Part shown: piece after piece, positions 8,786-17,761 of the stretch | Position numbering within the stretch: the first letter of the stretch is position 1 | Layout of the letters: each line of letters starts with the position of its first letter | Source of the DNA: Alphaproteobacteria bacterium | GTDB lineage: Bacteria; Pseudomonadota; Alphaproteobacteria; Rhizobiales; Hyphomicrobiaceae | Assembly (NCBI GenBank): GCA_022600345.1 | Contig: JAHZKP010000136.1 | Coordinates: 1 to 34,601, forward strand | Length of the DNA stretch: 34,601 nucleotides | Reading direction: 5' to 3' | Made by a program: the position numbers and the translations under genes | Notes under the pieces: model-generated | Databases searched by the model: none | What the model saw: the letters and a program-made list of their open reading frames with translations, nothing else | Told to the model about the DNA's origin: nothing

Positions 8786-9415
8786 ATGAACGCCTCCACA
8801 GATTGCAGCCCCGGCGGGCTTGATGAGGAACCTCCGCAGATCGGGCCGGCTGGCCTGATAAGCGTCGATGTGATTGAAGATGGCGGCGATTGGGGGGCGG
8901 TCTGTGATGATCCAGCCGGCGCCGTCACCCAGGCCGCCTTGGCTGCCGCCCGCCTGCCCGAGGCAGGCCTAGCGACCGCAAACGTTGCAATTGCGCTGTC
9001 TTCCGACGACCAGGTCGCCCGGTTGAATGCGGATTTTCGCGGCAAACCCACGCCCACCAACGTTTTGTCCTTCCCAGCTTCACCAGCCCCAGTCCCAATC
9101 ATGGAAGGCGCCAATGGCCCCGGCGAACTCGGCCAGGGTGAAAACCCGACCGAAGGGCGCTTCATCGGCGATATCATTGTTGCCGCCGAAACCCTGGCGC
9201 GGGAGGCTGAAGAGCTGCAGATTCCCGCACGCCACCATCTCCAGCACCTCGTCGTGCATGGATTGTTGCATCTGTCAGGCTTCGATCACGAATCCGACCA
9301 CGATGCTGAGCGCATGGAATCACTTGAAACACGAATACTCGCGCACCTGGGCGTACCCGATCCCTACGTCGACCCGCAGCAAGCCACAACGGCCGGTGCG
9401 ATGGACGTTCGGTAG
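8786..9415 (+). CDS. ybeY: Endoribonuclease YbeY (16S rRNA 3' maturation)
   Basis: Zn-dependent single-strand endoribonuclease for 16S rRNA maturation and 70S quality control. The metal-binding motif is H158-G-x-x-H162-x5-H168 in VVHGLLHLSGFDHE. The conserved LNADFRGKPTPTNVLSFP lies near 80-97. At 209 residues it is longer than the usual 150-170, because of a 25-residue N-terminal lead and about 20 Gly/Pro/Glu-rich residues (about 101-122) between the TNVLSFP strand and GDI. The ATG at 8786 follows ACAAGG with 5-base spacing, one base after the phoH stop; an in-frame ATG at 8711 lies deep inside phoH. Confidence 0.93.
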   Translation: MNASTDCSPGGLDEEPPQIGPAGLISVDVIEDGGDWGAVCDDPAGAVTQAALAAARLPEAGLATANVAIALSSDDQVARLNADFRGKPTPTNVLSFPASPAPVPIMEGANGPGELGQGENPTEGRFIGDIIVAAETLAREAEELQIPARHHLQHLVVHGLLHLSGFDHESDHDAERMESLETRILAHLGVPDPYVDPQQATTAGAMDVR

Positions 9416-9482
9416 CTAGTGCACGCCCCCTCGCAAGCATGATCGGCCCTCTTATTGAGATGATAATGAAACCTGAAGCATC

Positions 9483-10658
9483 ATGAGTATCGACAACTCC
9501 ACTGGCAGCAATGACACCGAGGTGCCATCCGATGACGTCCGCGCCGTCCAGGGGCCGGGATGGCTGGCTTCGATCCGCTCGCGGCTGGGCCTTGCCGAAG
9601 CCCCCAGCCTGCGCGATGTGCTGGAAGACGCGCTGCGCCAGGATACTGACGACGACGCCTCCTTCACCGCCGAAGAACGCCAGATGCACCTTCGCCTCTT
9701 GCACTTCGGCGCAAGCCGCGTCGAAGACATCATGGTTCCACGGGCTGACATTATCGCTATCGAAGAGGATGTGCCCTTTTCCGTACTGCTGAAGACCTTT
9801 GAGGAAGCCGGCGTTTCGCGCATGCCGCTTTATCGCGATACGCTTGATGATCCGCGCGGCATGGTCCACGTCAAGGATGTATTCCGCTGGCTGATAGCCC
9901 AGGCCCGCACTGACGATGACACACCGGTTGTCCCGTCGCCGTCCATCGGCACGCAGGCCCAATCAGCGCCCTCACAAGCATCCAGCAACAAGGCAAACGG
10001 TTCGCATCCGATCGTCCCCGAGTCAGATGCCTCGGTCACCGGTAGCGCCTCCCCGGCCAGCGCCACTTCCGCCCCCGGTAATGACGAGACGACGTCCCTG
10101 GCCAAGGAACTTGGCAGCTTTGATCTTTCCCGTCCCGTCTCGATGGCCCGCATCAAGCGGCAGGTGCTCTACGTGCCCCCATCGATGCCGGCCATGAATC
10201 TGCTGATCAAGATGCAATCGACGCGCATCCATATGGCCCTGGTCGTCGATGAATACGGCGGTACCGATGGACTGGTCACCATTGAGGATCTGGTCGAGCA
10301 GATCGTCGGCGATATTGAAGACGAGCACGATGAGGCGGAAGCCGCTCACATCGTCGATGATGCCAAGCTGGGCCTGCTTGCCTCAGCCAGGACGCCGGTG
10401 GCAGAACTTGAAGAGCACTTCTCGCACAAGCTGCTGACCGTGGAGGAGGAAGAGGAGATCGACACGCTCGGTGGCCTCGTCTTCACCATTCTCGGTCGGG
10501 TGCCAGCGCGCGGAGAAATGGTCAGGCACCCCTCGGGCCTCGAATTCGAAGTGTTGGATGCCGACCCGCGGCGGGTAAAGAAACTGAAAATCCACGGCAC
10601 ACCGGACCAAGCCTCCGGACCCGCGGAAAGCGACGCCAATGCAGCGCGAGCCAGTTGA
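9483..10658 (+). CDS. CorC/HlyC-family CBS-domain protein with long linker
   Basis: A 391-residue cytosolic CBS-pair protein of the HlyC/CorC (YbeX) family. The first CBS motif is [17 protein letters not shown] (about residues 80-96), the second lies about 225-285 with [30 protein letters not shown], and the C-terminal transporter-associated CorC_HlyC domain follows (about 300-375). Family members usually have about 290-330 residues; the excess is an approximately 80-residue Ser/Ala/Pro/Thr-rich insertion (about 141-222) between the CBS motifs. The role is thought to be Mg/Co efflux or membrane homeostasis. It follows ybeY by 67 bp and overlaps lnt. The Shine-Dalgarno ahead of the ATG is weak. 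Confidence 0.9.
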   Translation: MSIDNSTGSNDTEVPSDDVRAVQGPGWLASIRSRLGLAEAPSLRDVLEDALRQDTDDDASFTAEERQMHLRLLHFGASRVEDIMVPRADIIAIEEDVPFSVLLKTFEEAGVSRMPLYRDTLDDPRGMVHVKDVFRWLIAQARTDDDTPVVPSPSIGTQAQSAPSQASSNKANGSHPIVPESDASVTGSASPASATSAPGNDETTSLAKELGSFDLSRPVSMARIKRQVLYVPPSMPAMNLLIKMQSTRIHMALVVDEYGGTDGLVTIEDLVEQIVGDIEDEHDEAEAAHIVDDAKLGLLASARTPVAELEEHFSHKLLTVEEEEEIDTLGGLVFTILGRVPARGEMVRHPSGLEFEVLDADPRRVKKLKIHGTPDQASGPAESDANAARAS

Positions 10659-12399
10659 GCCCGACCACCGGGCGGAAGATGCTGAACGAGCAAGCGCCAA
10701 GCCAGCCTCACGCGGCAAGCACGCCGTTGATCAGCCAAACGGGATTCCGAACAGGCTGCTGCAGGCATCGCGAACGATCAGCCGGTCCACCGGGTGGATG
10801 CGCACCGCGATCGCCTTTGCTGCCGGAGCCTTCAGCGTCCTGGCCATGGCGCCGGTCGAATTCTGGCCGGTGCTGTTCGTAACGCTACCCTCCCTGATCT
10901 GGCTGATCGATGGCGCGAGCGACACCGCATCTCCCATCCGCCAGGCAGCCAAAGACGGCTGGTGGTTCGGCTTCGGTTACTTCTTCTTCGGCTTGTTCTG
11001 GGTCGGCGAGGCATTCCTCGTCGAAGCCCATATCTTCGGGTGGCTCCTGCCATTCGCCATAACCGTGATGCCCGCCGGACTGGCGCTGTTCACAGCCGCC
11101 GCATTCGCGTTTGCGCAGTTTCTGTGGCGCCCGGGCCTGGCTCGCATCTTGATTTTCGCGGTCTGCATCGCAATCGCCGAATATTTGCGAGGCCATCTGT
11201 TTACGGGCTTCCCCTGGAACATCCTGGGCTACGCGTTGACCTCAAACCTTGCCCTGATGCAGTCCGCTGGCCTGTTTGGCATTTACGGTCTGACGCTATG
11301 GACCATCCTCATTGTAGCGGTTCCACTGGTCACCTGGGTCGATGCAGTTGCCCGGCCGGGGCAAAATTGGCTCAAATCAGCTCTGGTCCCCATTTTGGTT
11401 TTATCGCTGGCACCCCTGGCGGCGATGTACGCCTACGGGCTTTGGGTCATTCCCGCCGGCCCTCTGCCCACCGTTTCCGGCGTCAAGATCCGCATCGTCC
11501 AGCCAAGCGTGCCCCAGCACCACAAATGGGCCCGCGACAAGCAGGCTGAAATCTTTGCCGACCACCTGTTGTTGTCGAAAACCGATGAGAACGGCCGCCT
11601 CGACAACATGCAGGGCGCCACACACGTCGTCTGGCCAGAAGCGGCCATGCCGTTCCTGCCGCTGGCCACGCCGCAGGCCTTGACAGCCATCGGTGACCTC
11701 CTGCCCGATGAGAAATATTTGATCGCCGGAGCCCTGCGTCTTGAAGGCTCAAAGCCGGGCGATGAAGTCCGCCCCAGCGTCAAGGCCCGCAACCAAGTTT
11801 ATAACTCGTTGATCGTGTTCGGATCGGATGGTGCTCCCGTTACGCTTTACGACAAGATCCACCTCGTCCCCTTTGGCGAGTACCTGCCGTTTCGTGAAAC
11901 GATGGATGCATTGGGCCTGGAGGCGCTGACCCGTATCCGCGGAGGTTTTGCCGTCGGCCCCAGCCCGCGTCCCCTGCTGGGCGTACCCCGATTGCCGGCG
12001 ATCGGCCCGCTGATCTGTTATGAGGCTATTTTTCCAGCCGCAATCGTGCAGGGCAACGAGCGGCCCGGCGTCCTCATCAATGTCACCAACGATGGATGGT
12101 TCGGCAATATCACCGGCCCGTTCCAGCATTTCCAGCAATCGCGCCTGCGTGCGGTCGAAGAAGGCCTGCCCCTCGTGCGTGCCGCCAACAATGGAATTTC
12201 CGCACTGATCGATCCTTACGGCCGCATCGTGAAGTCCATCGGGCTGAATGAGCGCGGCGTGATCGACGTCGCCCTGCCGCACCCGGTGAAAAGGGGAGTG
12301 TACGGATCTTGTGGCGAGTGGTGTTTCATTATGTCCTTGTTGCAGTTTGTCATTGTGGCTTGCGGATTGATAATTTTCCCATCAGAAAAGAAGGCGTAG
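10639..12399 (+). CDS. lnt: Apolipoprotein N-acyltransferase
   Basis: Inner-membrane enzyme that transfers the third acyl chain onto the N-terminal cysteine of lipoproteins. Several hydrophobic segments occupy about residues 55-270 and a nitrilase-fold domain fills the C-terminal half. The catalytic triad is visible: E334 in VVWPEAAMPF, K406 in LYDKIHLVPFGEYLPF and C460 in PLICYEAIFP. A last membrane segment ends the protein. The ATG at 10639 overlaps corC by 20 bp and gives 586 residues; an in-frame ATG at 10798 gives 533, closer to the family, so the true start is uncertain. In Sinorhizobium the homologue (actA) is linked to acid tolerance and lies beside phrR, as here. Confidence 0.93.
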   Translation: MQREPVEPDHRAEDAERASAKPASRGKHAVDQPNGIPNRLLQASRTISRSTGWMRTAIAFAAGAFSVLAMAPVEFWPVLFVTLPSLIWLIDGASDTASPIRQAAKDGWWFGFGYFFFGLFWVGEAFLVEAHIFGWLLPFAITVMPAGLALFTAAAFAFAQFLWRPGLARILIFAVCIAIAEYLRGHLFTGFPWNILGYALTSNLALMQSAGLFGIYGLTLWTILIVAVPLVTWVDAVARPGQNWLKSALVPILVLSLAPLAAMYAYGLWVIPAGPLPTVSGVKIRIVQPSVPQHHKWARDKQAEIFADHLLLSKTDENGRLDNMQGATHVVWPEAAMPFLPLATPQALTAIGDLLPDEKYLIAGALRLEGSKPGDEVRPSVKARNQVYNSLIVFGSDGAPVTLYDKIHLVPFGEYLPFRETMDALGLEALTRIRGGFAVGPSPRPLLGVPRLPAIGPLICYEAIFPAAIVQGNERPGVLINVTNDGWFGNITGPFQHFQQSRLRAVEEGLPLVRAANNGISALIDPYGRIVKSIGLNERGVIDVALPHPVKRGVYGSCGEWCFIMSLLQFVIVACGLIIFPSEKKA

Positions 12400-12481
12400 G
12401 CAACTTTAGCAATTGTCCCGGCGGCGGGCGGCGGTTGATTTCTACGGGGAATGGCGGGGATTAAAAGGACAGCCGAACGCA

Positions 12482-12943
12482 ATGACAAAACTTCCCAAGA
12501 AGGGCAACAACGGCGAAGAACGCAATGCTCGAAGTCCCAATCCAATGGATATCCACGTCGGCTCGCGCGTGCGTCTCAGGCGCATGCTGCTCGGCATGAG
12601 CCAGGAAAAACTCGGCGACCAGTTGGGCCTTACATTTCAGCAGGTCCAAAAGTACGAGAAGGGGGTCAATCGCATCGGTGCCAGCCGGCTTTTCGATCTG
12701 TCGAAAACGCTTGGCGTGCCAATCGACTACTTCTATGACGAGGCCCCTGTGGCCGCCTTGGGAATGGCCGAGGACCAAACCGAATATGGCGATAAGACAT
12801 CCGAAAAAAGCGTCTATGATTTTCTGAGCACCCGCGAAGGCCTGGAACTCAACAAGGCCTTTGTGCAAATTAACGATGCGCGCGTGCGTCGCTCTATTGT
12901 CGAACTGGTCCGCAGTCTGGCCGGTGAAAGCGACAATTCTTGA
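12482..12943 (+). CDS. phrR: XRE-family helix-turn-helix regulator, PhrR/PraR type
   Basis: A 153-residue DNA-binding protein. The XRE helix-turn-helix spans about residues 22-80: DIHVGSRVRLRRMLLGMSQ, then EKLGDQLGLTFQQVQKYEKG and the dimer-side GVPIDYFYDE. The sequence and its place directly after lnt match rhizobial PhrR (low-pH-induced in Sinorhizobium) and PraR (repressor of quorum-sensing genes). A C-terminal helix (about 110-150) resembles the family tail. I chose the ATG at 12482 because the conserved region begins with the PNPMDIHVGSR block that follows it; AAGGA lies 13 bases upstream, rather far. It is probably co-transcribed with lnt. Confidence 0.88.
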   Translation: MTKLPKKGNNGEERNARSPNPMDIHVGSRVRLRRMLLGMSQEKLGDQLGLTFQQVQKYEKGVNRIGASRLFDLSKTLGVPIDYFYDEAPVAALGMAEDQTEYGDKTSEKSVYDFLSTREGLELNKAFVQINDARVRRSIVELVRSLAGESDNS

Positions 12944-13147
12944 CGAATAAGCCGCCTATCCACTTGACCGCTTAACCAAAGCTTGCGAGAAGGCGGCGAC
13001 TTCCCCACCACGAATACGAGAGTTCGCGGCATCGATTCGGTTCGGCCTGCGGCCTCGGATTGGTTCGTGACTTGGCTGGGTTTGACAGCGACGCTTCCGG
13101 CGCTCTTGGGGATAGTGAGCGAACCCAAAATCAAATGAGGATTCAGT
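12944..13147 (+). other. metK leader/intergenic spacer without a recognised riboswitch
   Basis: These 204 bases separate phrR from metK. Several short GC-rich inverted repeats can be drawn, but none matches the SAM-II or SAM/SAH aptamer cores as I know them, and no -35/-10 pair with good spacing is evident. The only firm element is TGAGGA just ahead of the metK TTG start. Confidence 0.4.
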
Positions 13148-14344
13148 TTGGCACGTAATTCCTACTACTTCACCAGTGAGTCGGTCTCCGAAGGCCATCC
13201 TGACAAGGTTTCAGACCGGATTTCCGACGAGATCGTCGATCTGTTTTATGCCGAAGGGCCAAAGGCGGGGATCGATCCGTGGGCCATCCGCGCCGCTTGC
13301 GAAACGCTGACCACCACCAACAAGGTGGTTGTTGCGGGCGAAACGCGCGGGCCCGACACGGTAACGGTCGAAATGATGACCGCCAAGATCCGCGAAGCGA
13401 TCAAGGATATTGGCTACGAGCAGGATGGCTTCCACTGGGCCAACTGCAACATCGACGTTCTGCTTCACCCGCAGTCCGCCGACATCGCCCAGGGTGTGGA
13501 TTCGGCGGCCAACAAGGACGAAGGCGCAGGCGACCAGGGCATCATGTTCGGGTATGCCTGCACCGAGACGCCTGAACTGATGCCGGCACCGATCTATTAC
13601 AGCCACAAGATCCTCGAAAACCTTGCCGCGGCACGCAAGTCGAATAACGGCAACGCCGGAAAGCTGGGCCCTGACTCCAAGAGCCAGGTGACCTGCCGCT
13701 ACGAGAACGGCAAGCCCGTTGCGGTCACCCAGATCGTGTTGTCCACCCAGCACATCGATGAATCGCTGTCCTCCGATGATGTCCGCAAGATCGTCGAACC
13801 GTTCATCCGCGACACCCTTCCAGCCGAATGGGTTTCCGACGACACCGTCTGGCACGTCAATCCGACCGGTAAATTCGTCATCGGCGGACCCGACGGCGAC
13901 TGCGGTCTCACCGGCCGCAAGATCATCGTCGACACCTACGGCGGCGCAGCTCCGCACGGCGGCGGCGCATTCTCAGGTAAGGACCCAACCAAGGTCGACC
14001 GCTCGGCAGCATATGCTTCGCGCTACCTGGCAAAGAACGTTGTCGCAGCCGGTCTTGCAGAGAAATGCACCATCCAGCTCAGCTACGCCATCGGTGTCGC
14101 CGAACCGCTGTCGATCTACGTCGACACTCACGGCACCGGCAATGTCGATGAGGCCAAGCTGGAAACAGTGCTGCGCGATGCGATGAGCCTGACACCGCGC
14201 GGTATCCGCGAGCACCTCGACCTCAATCGTCCGATCTACGCCCGTACCGCTGCTTACGGACACTTCGGCCGCAAGGCTGAGGACGGCGGCTTCACGTGGG
14301 AAAAAACCGATCTGGCCGACAAGATCAAATCGGCTGCGTCTTAA
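13148..14344 (+). CDS. metK: S-adenosylmethionine synthetase
   Basis: Cytosolic enzyme making SAM from methionine and ATP; it supplies MiaB, TrmB and other methyl-transfer enzymes. The 398-residue protein has the family's expected length, the signature [12 protein letters not shown] near residues 119-130 and the P-loop-like [16 protein letters not shown] near 270-285, and it starts with the characteristic [15 protein letters not shown]. The start is TTG at 13148, with TGAGGA 6 bases ahead. A strong hairpin with a T-run follows the stop. The 204-bp leader is long, so post-transcriptional control is possible but unproven. Confidence 0.97.
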   Translation: MARNSYYFTSESVSEGHPDKVSDRISDEIVDLFYAEGPKAGIDPWAIRAACETLTTTNKVVVAGETRGPDTVTVEMMTAKIREAIKDIGYEQDGFHWANCNIDVLLHPQSADIAQGVDSAANKDEGAGDQGIMFGYACTETPELMPAPIYYSHKILENLAAARKSNNGNAGKLGPDSKSQVTCRYENGKPVAVTQIVLSTQHIDESLSSDDVRKIVEPFIRDTLPAEWVSDDTVWHVNPTGKFVIGGPDGDCGLTGRKIIVDTYGGAAPHGGGAFSGKDPTKVDRSAAYASRYLAKNVVAAGLAEKCTIQLSYAIGVAEPLSIYVDTHGTGNVDEAKLETVLRDAMSLTPRGIREHLDLNRPIYARTAAYGHFGRKAEDGGFTWEKTDLADKIKSAAS

Positions 14345-14378
14345 ACCCAGCGCATCCGCAGGTAGGATTGAATAATGG

Positions 14379-14420
14379 AACGAGGCGGTTGCTGGTATAG
14401 GCAATCGCCTCGTTTCGTTT
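14379..14420 (+). terminator. Rho-independent terminator after metK
   Basis: AACGAGGCGGTTGC (14379-14392) pairs with GCAATCGCCTCGTT (14401-14414) in a 14-bp stem with one G-T pair, followed by TCGTTT. It ends metK transcription, leaving trmB to read-through or a promoter of its own that I cannot place. Confidence 0.75.
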
Positions 14421-14439
14421 GGATTTCGCGACAACAAAC

Positions 14440-15177
14440 ATGACGAACGACAGCAAAATCGTCCACCAAGACACCGTTGAGGAAGTTGCCGAACTGCGCT
14501 CGTTTGGACGCCGACGTGGCCGCGCCATGAGCCCCCGCCAGAAACAACTGATGGCCGACGCACTTCCCGGTCTGTCCCTCGACCTCACAGCGCCTGCACC
14601 TGAAAATCTCGCCGAATTGTTCTCACCCCCAATCCGCGAAGTCTGGCTCGAGATCGGTTTCGGTGGCTCCGAGCACCTCATCTGGCAGGCCGAAAACAAC
14701 CCCGATGTCGGCCTGATTGGCTGCGAGCCGTTCGAAGATGGCGTCGTAAAAGCCGTGAGCAGTATTGAACAAAACGCGCTTGGCAACGTTAGGCTTCACG
14801 CCGACGATGCCCGTGACGTCCTGCGCTGGCTGCCTGAAGCAAGCATCGATCGCGCGTTTATCCTGTTCCCCGACCCATGGCCCAAAAAGCGCCACGTCCG
14901 CCGCCGCTTGGTTAATGCCAAGTTGTTTGAAGCGATGGGCCGCGTGATGAAGCCGGGAGCCCAATTGCGCATCGGCACCGACATTGGCGATTATCTGCGA
15001 ACAATGCTGATCGCATTCCAGCATCAAAGCGCCTTCAAGTGGCCCTGCGCCGGCCCACAAGAGTGGCGCCGCCGCCCTGCCGATTGGCCGCAAACGCGCT
15101 ACGAACAAAAAGCTGTTCGCGAAGGCCGGCGCAGCTATTACCTAAGCTTTGTCAGGGATGAAGCGCGTCTGGCATGA
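14440..15177 (+). CDS. trmB: tRNA (guanine-N7-)-methyltransferase
   Basis: SAM-dependent methyltransferase forming m7G46 in tRNA. In the 245-residue product the SAM-binding motif is EIGFGGSEH (71-79), the acidic segment is GCEPFEDG (94-101), and the family motif PDPWPKKRH sits at 144-152. The ATG at 14440 gives the expected length, though no good Shine-Dalgarno is visible; an in-frame TTG seven codons upstream lies in the metK terminator. It follows metK by 95 bp across that terminator and precedes the rimP leader. The C-terminal TRYEQKAVREGR stretch is also family-typical. Confidence 0.95.
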   Translation: MTNDSKIVHQDTVEEVAELRSFGRRRGRAMSPRQKQLMADALPGLSLDLTAPAPENLAELFSPPIREVWLEIGFGGSEHLIWQAENNPDVGLIGCEPFEDGVVKAVSSIEQNALGNVRLHADDARDVLRWLPEASIDRAFILFPDPWPKKRHVRRRLVNAKLFEAMGRVMKPGAQLRIGTDIGDYLRTMLIAFQHQSAFKWPCAGPQEWRRRPADWPQTRYEQKAVREGRRSYYLSFVRDEARLA

Positions 15178-15264
15178 ACAGCGCTTCATCCCCCAGCCAA
15201 CCCGTCGCTGCCCGAGATTTCGGCAGTCTGATGAACCAATGCCCAAAAAACTTTGAGATACCGC

Positions 15265-15293
15265 TTGAAAGCTCGCAAAAGCTCACATATTGT
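15265..15293 (+). promoter_or_regulatory. Candidate sigma70-type promoter for the rimP-nusA-infB operon
   Basis: TTGAAA (15265-15270) and TATTGT (15288-15293) are separated by 17 bases, giving a predicted transcript start near 15300. That places the hairpin at 15323 about 25 nucleotides into the message. Confidence 0.5.
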
Positions 15294-15322
15294 TGACTTG
15301 CTCATGATCATCTCAACTCTGT

Positions 15323-15357
15323 GAGTGGGTCCCTTGCGGGTCCACTCTTTTTGTTTT
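15323..15357 (+). terminator. Premature terminator in the rimP leader (candidate attenuator)
   Basis: GAGTGGGTCC (15323-15332) pairs with GGGTCCACTC (15338-15347), including two wobble pairs, around a 5-base loop and is followed by TTTTTGTTTT. It lies between the predicted promoter and the rimP start at 15400, so it would stop transcription before the operon unless bypassed. RimP-leader attenuators have been proposed in bacteria; whether this belongs to that family needs a covariance-model search. Confidence 0.65.
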
Positions 15358-15399
15358 GGAAACGCCTATCATCAGGCGTTCGAATACGCGAGGGCATCT

Positions 15400-16011
15400 G
15401 TGGCAGAGCCTGCGGTCGCATCGCGCGAACGATTTATCCGTGAAACGGGATTGGCGGCATCGGTGGCCGAGTTGGTTGAACCGGTGCTGGAGGACTTGGG
15501 GTTCAGGCTGGTCCGCGTTAAACTTGAAGGTGGCGACGACACGATTTTGCAAATCATGGCCGAGCGCCCCGATGGGACCATCTCCGTCGACGATTGCGAA
15601 GCGATATCCCGCCAGCTTTCCCCGCTCCTTGATGTTCACGATGTCGTTCCGGGAGCCTACCGGTTGGAAGTATCCTCGCCCGGAATCGACCGGCCGATGG
15701 TCCGCCCATCCGATTTCGAGGACTGGGCGGGACATGAAGCCAAGTTGGAGTTGGGCGAACTGGTCGACGGCCGCAAGCGCTTTCGCGGCCGGCTTGAAGG
15801 ATTTGAAGACGGTGAGGTTCGCATCGAGATCGACCTGCCAGGAACCGGCCCGACCGTAATCGGGCTTCCTGTGGGATTGATCCGGGAAGCGAAATTGATG
15901 CTGACCGACGATCTTGTGCGCGAGGCACTGTCCCGCGCCAAGAAAGAAAAACATCGAAGCGCGCCAGAGGGTCCAATCAGCCCCGGCGACGAATTGGACT
16001 TGGAGGACTAG
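15400..16011 (+). CDS. rimP: Ribosome maturation factor RimP
   Basis: Assembly factor that binds 30S intermediates near S12. The 203-residue protein has the usual N-terminal alpha/beta domain (about residues 17-95: [20 protein letters not shown], then [16 protein letters not shown] and the motif [14 protein letters not shown]) and a C-terminal SH3-like domain (about 98-170) with a charged tail. The start is GTG at 15400, with GAGGG 5 bases ahead; the longer in-frame reading from 15325 would begin inside the leader terminator. It opens the rimP-nusA-ylxR-infB operon, with nusA 4 bases downstream. Confidence 0.94.
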   Translation: MAEPAVASRERFIRETGLAASVAELVEPVLEDLGFRLVRVKLEGGDDTILQIMAERPDGTISVDDCEAISRQLSPLLDVHDVVPGAYRLEVSSPGIDRPMVRPSDFEDWAGHEAKLELGELVDGRKRFRGRLEGFEDGEVRIEIDLPGTGPTVIGLPVGLIREAKLMLTDDLVREALSRAKKEKHRSAPEGPISPGDELDLED

Positions 16012-16015
16012 GGTA

Positions 16016-17734
16016 ATGAGCATGGCCGGCGTTAGCGCCAACCGTCTCGAATTGTTGCAGATCGCCAATGCGGTCGCGCGCGAGAAACTGATCGACCCTT
16101 CGATTGTGCTCCATGCCATGCAGGACGCCATCCAGAAGGCCGCCAAGTCGCGCTACGGGCCCGAGAACGATATCCGCTGCGAAATCGATCCCAAGACCGG
16201 TGAAACCAAGCTGACCCGCGTCATCACTGTCGTCGAAGAAGTCGAAAACGAATCCACCGAGATCTCGCTGGAACTGGCAAAGCGCGACGATCCCGAGGCC
16301 GAAATCGGCACCGAGTTGATCGAGCATCTGCCGCCATTGGATTTTGGCCGGGTGGCCGCCCAGAACGCCAAGCAGGTCATCGTCCAGAAGGTGCGTGAAG
16401 CCGAGCGTGACCAGCAGTTCGACGAATATAAGGATCGCATCGGCGAAGTCGTCAACGGCACCGTCAAACGGGTCGAATACGGTAACGTCGTCGTCGATCT
16501 GGGTCGCGCCGAAGCCATCGTCCGCCGCGATGAGACGATCCCCCGCGAAAACTTCCGCTACGGCGACCGCGTCCGCGCTTACATCTATGATGTCCGTCGC
16601 GAACAGCGCGGCCCCCAGATCTTCCTGTCGCGCGCACGCCCTGAATTCATGGGCAAGCTGTTTGCAGCCGAAGTGCCTGAAATCTATGACGGCATTGTCG
16701 AAATCAAGTCGGTCGCCCGCGATCCGGGTTCACGCGCAAAGATCGCGGTGATCTCCAAGGACACCTCCATCGACCCCGTCGGCGCTTGCGTCGGTATGCG
16801 CGGCAGCCGCGTTCAGGCAGTCGTCAATGAGCTGCAGGGCGAAAAAGTCGATATCATTCAGTGGCGCGAAGAGCCCGCCGAATTCATCGTCAACGCTCTG
16901 GCTCCCGCCGAAGTCAGCAAGGTCGTCCTCGACGAGGATAACGACAAGATCGAGGTCGTCGTACCCGAGAGCCAGCTTTCCCTCGCTATCGGCCGGCGCG
17001 GCCAGAATGTACGCCTTGCCTCCCAACTTACCGGTTGGGACATCGACATCATGACCGAAGACGAAGAAAGCGAACGCCGCCAGAAGGAATTCAACGACCG
17101 CTCTGCGATGTTCATGGAGCAGTTGGACGTCGACGAGGTGATTGCCCAGCTTCTGGCCACCGAAGGGTTTGCATCGATCGAGGAAGTGGCCTTTGTCGAT
17201 TTGTCGGAAATCGCGCAGATCGAAGGCTTCGATGAGGGAACGGCAACCGAAATTCAGGATCGCGCCCGCGACTACCTCAATCGTATTGAGGCCGAGAGAG
17301 ACGCTGAACGTCGCGAATTGGGCGTTGAAGATGAGTTGGCAAGCGTCCCCGGCGTGACCACCGCCATGCTGGTTGCCTTCGGCCGCGGCGAGGTCAAGAC
17401 CATCGAGGACTTGGCCGATTGCGCCACCGACGAATTGGTCGGGTGGGTCGAGCGCAGCCGTGACAAGTCAACCGAGCCTGTCCGCCACGCCGGCATCCTG
17501 GATGGCATGGACATCTCGCGTGCCGACGCTGAAAATCTGATCATGGCCGCACGTGTCGCAGCAGGTTGGATAACGCAAGAAGACCTGGAACCGGATGAGG
17601 AATTGGAAGTCGGCGAAGATGGCGAAGAAGCCGTTGAGGCCGCAGAAGGTGCTGAGGCGGAGGCAGGCGATACGGAGCCCGTAGCCGAAGCTGCCCCGGC
17701 AGGTGATGACGTAACCCCAGACAGCGCGTCTTAA
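16016..17734 (+). CDS. nusA: Transcription termination/antitermination factor NusA
   Basis: RNA polymerase-bound factor controlling pausing, termination and antitermination. Domains of the 572-residue protein in order: NusA N-terminal domain (about 1-130), S1 (about 140-205), KH1 (about 230-300, VGMRGSRVQAVV), KH2 (about 300-350, AIGRRGQNVRLA), and helix-hairpin-helix repeats (about 370-520). It ends in an approximately 50-residue Glu/Ala-rich acidic tail. The ATG at 16016 has GGAGG 9 bases ahead, still inside rimP. It is positioned to act on the leader terminator upstream of its own operon, which makes autoregulation a reasonable inference. Confidence 0.97.
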   Translation: MSMAGVSANRLELLQIANAVAREKLIDPSIVLHAMQDAIQKAAKSRYGPENDIRCEIDPKTGETKLTRVITVVEEVENESTEISLELAKRDDPEAEIGTELIEHLPPLDFGRVAAQNAKQVIVQKVREAERDQQFDEYKDRIGEVVNGTVKRVEYGNVVVDLGRAEAIVRRDETIPRENFRYGDRVRAYIYDVRREQRGPQIFLSRARPEFMGKLFAAEVPEIYDGIVEIKSVARDPGSRAKIAVISKDTSIDPVGACVGMRGSRVQAVVNELQGEKVDIIQWREEPAEFIVNALAPAEVSKVVLDEDNDKIEVVVPESQLSLAIGRRGQNVRLASQLTGWDIDIMTEDEESERRQKEFNDRSAMFMEQLDVDEVIAQLLATEGFASIEEVAFVDLSEIAQIEGFDEGTATEIQDRARDYLNRIEAERDAERRELGVEDELASVPGVTTAMLVAFGRGEVKTIEDLADCATDELVGWVERSRDKSTEPVRHAGILDGMDISRADAENLIMAARVAAGWITQEDLEPDEELEVGEDGEEAVEAAEGAEAEAGDTEPVAEAAPAGDDVTPDSAS

Positions 17735-17761
17735 CGGTGGCGCGCCCGGCAAGGAGAACAA

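Noticed and set aside
12944-13147. SAM-II or SAM/SAH riboswitch upstream of metK
   Set aside because: Neither conserved core could be matched by eye, so it is listed only as an unexplained leader.
13211-13957. Minus-strand open frame within metK
   Set aside because: Shadow of metK codon bias with no start signal and no motif.
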